Assembly: GCA_900317685.1 (NCBI GenBank)
Contig: ONHQ01000016.1
Location: forward strand, 1-59,404
Origin: an uncultured Prevotella sp.
Lineage (GTDB): Bacteria; Bacteroidota; Bacteroidia; Bacteroidales; Bacteroidaceae
Direction of reading: 5' to 3'
Length of the DNA: 59,404 bases
The translations under genes and the position numbers were made by a program. Within the stretch, counting starts at the first letter, position 1. Every line of letters begins with the position of its first letter. Shown here piece after piece: positions 55,101 through 59,404 of the stretch. The notes under the pieces are model-generated. The model did not search any database. It was not told the DNA's origin and saw nothing but the letters and a program-made list of their open reading frames with translations.

Positions 55101-55980
55101 CACCATCATGCAGGTAAGTCTGCCCGCGGACCTCACGGACAACGAGTCTGAATTCAAAGAGAAGACAGCTCCGCACAACGAGAAAGAAAAACTCGTGCCG
55201 CAACCCGACAAGCATATCCTCGTCGTGGAAGACAACGACGACATGCGCGCCTACCTCGTCAGCATCCTCTCCAAGGAATATCACGTCGAGACGGCCGGCA
55301 ACGGCGTGGAAGCCTTAAGCGTGATCGACCAAAAGACGGTCGACGTGGTGCTCAGCGACGTGATGATGGACGGCATGGACGGCTACACGCTGTGCAAGAA
55401 AATCAAAAGCAATGTCAACACCTCTCACATCCCCGTGATGCTTCTCACGGCCAAGGCGCTCGACCAGGATGAGTTGCAGGGATTGCAGATGGGTGCCAGC
55501 GACTACATGACAAAACCCTTCAACGTGGAGGTGATGCGGCAGCGCATAAGACTGCAACTCGAGCGCACCGAGCATGGACGGCAGTATATCAACAAAGCCA
55601 TAGACCTGGAACCCGCCGAGGTGGCCATCACCACAATCGACGAACAATTCCTTGCCGACGTGAAGAGAATCATTGAGGCAAACATGGACAACGTCAACTT
55701 CACCGTCGACGATTTGAGCAACGAACTGCACATGCACCGCACCAACGTCTACAAAAAGATACAGTTCATCACAGGTAAGACGCCTTTACAATTCCTGCGA
55801 CAGATACGCATGAAGCGTGCCCATCAGCTGATGAGCAAGGGTGGCATGCTCGTCTCGCAGGTGGCCTACGCCGTGGGCTTCAACAACCCGAAGAACTTCT
55901 CACACTACTTCCGCGAGGAGTATGGCATGTATCCCAGCGAGTATATGAAAACACAGGAGGAAGCAGACACAGAAAAGTAA
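52105..55980 (+). CDS. Hybrid two-component system protein (HTCS), AraC-type output
   Basis: A single protein combining sensor kinase and response regulator, typical for glycan sensing in Bacteroidetes. The 1291 residues contain a signal/anchor helix (1-25), a periplasmic beta-propeller of Reg_prop repeats (ITDGLNNNHVLSMFYN, HSGMLWVGTSSGL, DSRGWIWM), a Y_Y_Y domain (about 690-755), a membrane helix near 758-780, HisKA with His798 (THINHDLRTPLTLI; Asp where Glu is usual), HATPase (NLISNSMKYTPDGG, GLGLYIVKRYV), a receiver with Asp1085 (LSDVMMDGMDG) and an AraC HTH (about 1190-1285). It is followed by the exported protein gene at 56383, the likely target. Confidence 0.96.
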   Translation: MNLSNKIFFRYFIILLLLLSVTDLRGMKLLRTIDTGHQAVFCTYRDHSGMLWVGTSSGLMSYPQLTSSMPASYLRPLPLSNIIVKICEDNLGRLWLRTQANRAVVYDSRTNGCIDDVEHYLQQHGVKMWYEMLFDADETGRLWFYKDNHLIIHNFANSRQWQGYAPRQAGRIVDVVCLRQYTYVVCEQTIFKVTLSGNRLAWAFVAKTPKRLPYMSTFMIEDNAHNLWLRVNDTLARWDRQTHRWTLYSQIKSQVSGLACYRDGLIYASTFNDGVYTFRLDGNIENHYFQVAPITDGLNNNHVLSMFYNREDGLLMLAYHKSGLSLFSDRQSDLTFHHIQAAVHNYLTEDIIVVNSSDYPNILVGTEDNGAYVIDREGNITENLFQGNAVTALHADSRHRIWAGLYLQGLVCNDGRKFFPGASPYNIIEINPHRFFVNLNGVGLKVLDPWSGKTVDIPTDNPWIMTICRSGNKVYGATPLYLYEIDVNTLRVHKIPAKFFGPDFSNNIKALYADSRGWIWMETYTSHTPLIVYDTHRHRVYKPAGTEEFLTSAFTEDHSRRIWCTTDMGIVCIDVNMLHASPFTIIPLGLSTNVGFNDRALITLSDGNIMAGATKGVMLINPQQLMQRLSKRKQGFPLQLVSLSINEKYISPGDTLHGHPLYRCDLAYLKHLELKSSENALALEFRPKDMIYNDLEPWTYCLKGLNDKFVDMVGHRIVLSNLPPGHYQLLLRKGKLFNGATETFSVLDIHVAPPFYRSIWAYLLYLVLLGTIVYFGVRYNLNRKYYSMRINFFTHINHDLRTPLTLIVSPLEGLIQQEQDENKRGMLKLIYRNARRLLDLINQILDIRRLNNRPEQQKLANHDIVDIVRNVFQLFSAEARRRKMNYRFLCKEQHITMLTDAEKLDRIVVNLISNSMKYTPDGGNIDVKIEKQGQHVIIAVADSGSGIAEEDKGLVFQQYFRNEKSNRAQYSTGLGLYIVKRYVEIMGGEILCLDNQPKGTIMQVSLPADLTDNESEFKEKTAPHNEKEKLVPQPDKHILVVEDNDDMRAYLVSILSKEYHVETAGNGVEALSVIDQKTVDVVLSDVMMDGMDGYTLCKKIKSNVNTSHIPVMLLTAKALDQDELQGLQMGASDYMTKPFNVEVMRQRIRLQLERTEHGRQYINKAIDLEPAEVAITTIDEQFLADVKRIIEANMDNVNFTVDDLSNELHMHRTNVYKKIQFITGKTPLQFLRQIRMKRAHQLMSKGGMLVSQVAYAVGFNNPKNFSHYFREEYGMYPSEYMKTQEEADTEK

Positions 55981-56041
55981 AGTATTCTCAAACAGTCATC
56001 AACCGATCCAACGCTTGCCAGCCAAGGGTTGGATTTGTAGT

Positions 56042-56080
56042 AATGAGGGGTATGATTCGTTCATACCCCTCATTTTCATG
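56042..56080 (+). terminator. Terminator of the HTCS gene
   Basis: AATGAGGGGTATGA and TCATACCCCTCATT pair perfectly (14 bp) around TTCGT, followed by TTC. Confidence 0.8.
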
Positions 56081-56113
56081 TAGTTACATTTTCATTGTTT
56101 CTAAAAAACCACA

Positions 56114-56121
56114 TAACTTTG
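56114..56121 (+). promoter_or_regulatory. -7 element for the exported protein/peptide unit
   Basis: TAACTTTGC, 262 nt before the ATG at 56383; the -33 box is weak (TTG at 56095). A weak core fits activator dependence on the HTCS. Confidence 0.45.
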
Positions 56122-56382
56122 CAGCGTCAAAAAACAATTCGTGAGAACAGTTGAGACTATAAAGTTTCGCAATAAGTGAGTCAATTTAGGTTATGTTATT
56201 AAATAAGAAGATAAGTACAAGTACAAAATGTTAAGTCAGATGTCTTCAAGGTAAAAGATTGAGTTCAGGATACATTTTTCCTAAAGAGAACCATTAGAGA
56301 GATACTTCTGTCTGTTGGTTGTCTGTCAGGAATGAGAAAATGAAAAGGTATATAAAATTAATAACAAACATAGATTTCAGAG

Positions 56383-58764
56383 ATGAATATCAAAAAGCTA
56401 CTTATGATGACTCTGCTCAGCATTTGCTGGGTAACGGTCTTCGCTGAGAACGATACCAACGTCCTCTTCAAATGGACAGCGGCTGCGTCAACCAACAACC
56501 AGTCACTGAAGGTTTGGTCGCAACCTAACGAGAATTCCAATACACCAAATCCCACCGAGTGGGTATCATCAGCAACGGAAGACAATGGTTTTGTCATTGA
56601 CAACACCGAGGGATATTATTTCTCTACAGGCGCATGGAAGCGCATGATGATGATCAACAAAGAATCATTTAATGCTACAGAAATTCAGAATTTGCAAAAA
56701 AAATACAGCGACCTCACCGTCGCTGTGACGGTCAACTATCTCCGTGACGGCAACCAGAAAGACAGTGATCCCGCTCAAATCTCACTGAAATACCATAATA
56801 GTAATGAGAATAAATGGGTGGGCTTCTGTGATTTCGGCGAAGGCAAAGACTATAAATCGCTGACAAGCGACGGCTCCGTCACTCTCACCACCAAGGACCT
56901 CGTGGCCAAGCACACCATGGCGATTGAGGGAAAACATCTCAAGATCAAGTCTGTCATCATCTCTTATTTCTCCAAAATATTGGCCCAAGAGCGTAATAAG
57001 AAGTATCTGAGTGATAAGAATTATATCGACGCAAGTATCACTCCTTATTATATCGCCAGTTGGTATCAGAGAGAAAGCAGCAATCCGATCGACTTCTCTT
57101 CTGTTAAAGACAATGTGATGTTGGGCGACGTGATGCGTGTGGTCTTCCGCGGAGCTGTCGAAGACTCATATGCCTTCCTCAAAGACTGGACCAACAGCAA
57201 TGAGATTATGACCGGCTCGGATAAGTTCAGCATCAACGGCTGGAAGTATATGGACATCACTGTCAACCAAAAGCTCAAGGACCTTATCGACAAAAACGAC
57301 CTTTGGATAGGCGGCAACAACTACACAATTTCCGGCATCTACTTCCTCCATGACAACAAGAACTACGAGGACTGGCAAGACCGCAACTCTGAGGCCCGCT
57401 CCACCTATACGCCCTCAGACACTGAGAAAACATTGACAAACTGGAACAGTTTCACGGTTGACGGCAAGTACTTCACCTATAAGAATGGTGAGGAAAACAA
57501 TGGCAAGATCGACAACACCAAGAATGCAATCATCCGCATCAACTACACCACAACGGCTGAAGGCGCGCAGATTTCCGTCAAAGATCCAAAGAGCGACAGC
57601 AATGGTTACTATGGTTCCTATACACGAAACCGACAATATGTAAGCGGTAGCTTCATCTACTACGATTACTTTGACCTCACATCAGGTACTGGCAACTTCG
57701 ACATAGAGTTCTGCGACGCCATCACGAAATTCCATAACGTCGGCAGCAACAACGTGCCTGTGCTGGGCTCCGATGGACAGAAGACGGGTATGATGTGGCA
57801 AATCCAGCGCAACGGTATCTTAGTCAGTGGAAAAGAAGTACAGATCAACTGGGTATCGATTATCCCTACACAGGTAGCGAAATATGTCAGCGGCTACGCA
57901 GTCATCAACCATAAACTCTCAGCCAACTATTACAAGCCCATCTCGCTGTCATACAATATGGACGATCAGGAGACCATGAAAAAAGTCTTCGGCACTGACA
58001 ACATCTATGAGTTAGGCACCACAGAGGTGAAGAAACAGCAGAACGCTACAAAAGGATACGACTACTACATCTACATCCATTTCAAGAAGGCCACGTCCAT
58101 CCGCGCCAACTATCCCTACATCATCAAGCTCGACAACAGCGATCAGTCGACATTCTACTACGATGGTGTCAAGGCAAATACACGCGACTATACCACATAT
58201 ACCTTCTATACGCCTGCTTTCACCTATGCCTCAGACTTCACAGATAAGGAAAAGAGTAGTTTTGAGAACTATCTGAAGGACCAGCAGATGCTGTTTATCT
58301 CTACAGCTCCGGTCATCAAGATGAAGAACAGCAGCGTAGGCGACGTGGAGGTGATCACCGGTGTGGACGACTATACGCAGCTCAACACGTATAATAGCAG
58401 CAATGGCGGCACATGCGACTACTACTTCTACCAGGGTGCCCTCTACCCCAATGAGAAGGACAGAAGCATCAAGTCGGGACTCGCATTCATTCAGTTGACA
58501 CCCAACCTGAAAAAGGTATTCGACAATCCCTCGGTAGTCTTCGGAACCACACAAGCCAAGAGCAGTGCATGCTACTCCCTCGTCTTCGATGACGACAATG
58601 CAACTACTGGAATCAATGCCATACAGACACACGCACAAGGGCGTGCCACCCACCAAGGTGTATACAACCTCAATGGACAGCGTGTCGCTGCTTCGGCAGA
58701 TGAATTGCAACACTTGCCCGCCGGCATCTATATCGTCAACGGACACAAGCAAGTAGTCAGATAA
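56383..58764 (+). CDS. Exported protein with short type IX-style C-terminal tail
   Basis: A 793-residue secreted protein of unrecognised function. The signal peptide MNIKKLLMMTLLSICWVTVFA is followed by a beta-rich, Asn/Thr/Tyr-rich body with several carbohydrate-binding-like stretches, but no catalytic motif. The last 50 residues (GVYNLNGQRVAASADELQHL then PAGIYIVNGHKQVVR) match the abbreviated sorting tail common in Prevotella secreted proteins, so it likely leaves through the PorW/PorX-controlled type IX system. It lies downstream of the HTCS and 32 bp ahead of a small peptide gene. Confidence 0.75.
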   Translation: MNIKKLLMMTLLSICWVTVFAENDTNVLFKWTAAASTNNQSLKVWSQPNENSNTPNPTEWVSSATEDNGFVIDNTEGYYFSTGAWKRMMMINKESFNATEIQNLQKKYSDLTVAVTVNYLRDGNQKDSDPAQISLKYHNSNENKWVGFCDFGEGKDYKSLTSDGSVTLTTKDLVAKHTMAIEGKHLKIKSVIISYFSKILAQERNKKYLSDKNYIDASITPYYIASWYQRESSNPIDFSSVKDNVMLGDVMRVVFRGAVEDSYAFLKDWTNSNEIMTGSDKFSINGWKYMDITVNQKLKDLIDKNDLWIGGNNYTISGIYFLHDNKNYEDWQDRNSEARSTYTPSDTEKTLTNWNSFTVDGKYFTYKNGEENNGKIDNTKNAIIRINYTTTAEGAQISVKDPKSDSNGYYGSYTRNRQYVSGSFIYYDYFDLTSGTGNFDIEFCDAITKFHNVGSNNVPVLGSDGQKTGMMWQIQRNGILVSGKEVQINWVSIIPTQVAKYVSGYAVINHKLSANYYKPISLSYNMDDQETMKKVFGTDNIYELGTTEVKKQQNATKGYDYYIYIHFKKATSIRANYPYIIKLDNSDQSTFYYDGVKANTRDYTTYTFYTPAFTYASDFTDKEKSSFENYLKDQQMLFISTAPVIKMKNSSVGDVEVITGVDDYTQLNTYNSSNGGTCDYYFYQGALYPNEKDRSIKSGLAFIQLTPNLKKVFDNPSVVFGTTQAKSSACYSLVFDDDNATTGINAIQTHAQGRATHQGVYNLNGQRVAASADELQHLPAGIYIVNGHKQVVR

Positions 58765-58796
58765 CATATACACAACAATATTAAAGAGCATACAAA

Positions 58797-59009
58797 ATGA
58801 AAAAATATATCAAGCCTGAAACTACCTTAATTCCAGTAGAGTTCTGTCCTCTGCTTACTGGATCGAAAGAATACAACGATCTCGTGATCGTTGATGCTGG
58901 GGACGTACAAATCCCTGTATACACAAAAGACGACTCCGGTGCTGGCTCCATCATTGAGGATGCCAAAGCCTGGAAAGGTGGCGTCAACTTATGGGAAGAA
59001 GATAATTAA
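58797..59009 (+). CDS. Small acidic peptide, 70 residues
   Basis: Family not named. It starts MKKYIKPETTLIPVEF, has one Cys (residue 17), then an acidic body and ends GGVNLWEEDN. Short Prevotella proteins with an MKKY-x-KP opening and a Trp-containing acidic end are often found singly; their role is unknown. It shares a transcript with the exported protein 32 bp upstream, and a terminator follows 26 bp after its stop. There is no signal peptide, so it may be cytosolic, or a precursor of a processed peptide. Confidence 0.65.
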   Translation: MKKYIKPETTLIPVEFCPLLTGSKEYNDLVIVDAGDVQIPVYTKDDSGAGSIIEDAKAWKGGVNLWEEDN

Positions 59010-59034
59010 ACCTTATACCTTTTCGAACATGTTG

Positions 59035-59068
59035 GGCGGAGCAGTAGTGATTACTGTCTCGCCTTTTT
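59035..59068 (+). terminator. Terminator of the exported protein/peptide operon
   Basis: GGCGGAGCAGTA pairs with TACTGTCTCGCC (two mismatches or bulges), followed by TTTTT. Confidence 0.75.
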
Positions 59069-59341
59069 ATTTCCACATCACGCAGCACGCTCTTAGCAAG
59101 CCCGCGCATAGGAAGCCAAGCCACTATAACGCAAGGCTTATCATCCAATACTATTTACAAAACTTTGTCAGAAAAACCACTCGTTTTAGAGAAGACACAA
59201 CTCGCTGACAAGCAAAAAGGCAGATTGGTAAGAGAGAAAATCGGTCTCCGCGCATCAGAAACGGTTTCTGATGTGATCATCTTTGGTTTCTGACCCGATG
59301 AAAAAGGGTTCTTCCGCTTTTCTCGTTGGTAGGCACACAAG
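59069..59341. other. Intergenic region at the right end
   Basis: No gene supported. A 9-bp palindromic stem (ATCAGAAAC / GTTTCTGAT) lies at 59254-59272, and GGTTTCTGA recurs near 59286. It is not followed by a U-tract on either strand. Confidence 0.4.
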
Positions 59342-59404
59342 CTATTCTGTGTTGACAGTCTCGTCCTTCATGCCTAACAATAGTAATTTGAAGTATTCGT
59401 CATC
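59342..59404 (-). CDS. C-terminal end of a minus-strand gene (partial)
   Basis: The last 20 codons, reading DDEYFKLLLLGMKDETVNTE and ending in TAG (59344-59342), look like a protein C-terminus. The rest lies beyond the window. Too short to name. Confidence 0.5.
   Translation of the reverse strand, partial: DDEYFKLLLLGMKDETVNTE

Larger units (their letters stand above)
55981..56382. other. Intergenic region between the HTCS and its likely target
   Basis: Contains a terminator (56042-56080), a -7 element (56114-56121) and a leader of about 255 nt, AT-rich, without a reading frame. Binding sites of the AraC domain would be expected upstream of 56114, but no direct repeat stands out. Confidence 0.45.

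Overview
The window reads as chromosome of a Prevotellaceae member (Bacteroidota, Bacteroidales). The supporting signs are: type IX secretion genes (porW, porX), a secreted protein with a short type IX-style C-terminal tail, a hybrid two-component sensor with AraC output, a bacterial serine palmitoyltransferase, a DUF2723 membrane protein, a metzincin lipoprotein of the BF0631 type, and many promoters of the Bacteroidetes form TTTG-N19/20-TAnnTTTG. No species is claimed.

Left edge, 1-3811 (accessory DNA). What looks like the end of an IS21-family element carries two 16-bp terminal repeats and cuts off a HerA-type ATPase after its N-terminal barrel. An intact NurA-type nuclease lies upstream in the same operon. 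The leader of this operon contains crossing long inverted repeats, one followed by a U-tract, so it looks like an attenuator. Next is a decayed IS110-family element: the transposase has a frameshift plus a nonsense codon, and the non-coding region ahead of it folds like a bridge RNA. The element sits directly ahead of clpS and separates it from a good promoter.

3812-10333: a compact N-degron operon (clpS, clpA, aat); tRNA-Lys and tRNA-Pro on the minus strand with promoter and terminator; a zinc metalloprotease lipoprotein; aroA; and a small cysteine-containing membrane protein. 10353-21510: porW, porX, queG, nagB, a NagB-like/PIG-L fusion whose deaminase site is lost, a possible small RNA, and a LytS/LytTR two-component pair.

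22143-34315 is mostly minus strand: MFS sugar transporter, small hypothetical, yaaA, DUF2723 protein with polysaccharide deacetylase, MORN-like secreted protein, GH25 lysozyme-like protein, TonB-C-like secreted protein, AI-2E permease, thymidine kinase. 34460-38495 is a plus-strand housekeeping cluster: rsmI, coiled-coil lipoprotein, tadA, yraN, birA, pyrH. Serine palmitoyltransferase and a lipid kinase follow as a divergent pair, then trmN6, lon, tgt, an LptF/G permease, a DEAD-box helicase and a C69 dipeptidase.

50912-59404: an ATP-grasp-like protein of unknown substrate, a 1291-residue hybrid two-component regulator, its likely target unit (793-residue exported protein plus a 70-residue peptide, closed by a terminator), and the last 20 codons of a minus-strand gene at the window edge. 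Several intergenic regions carry AT-rich or G/C-tract direct repeats. Queuosine genes (queG, tgt), sphingolipid genes and type IX secretion genes recur in separate parts of the window but belong to shared pathways.
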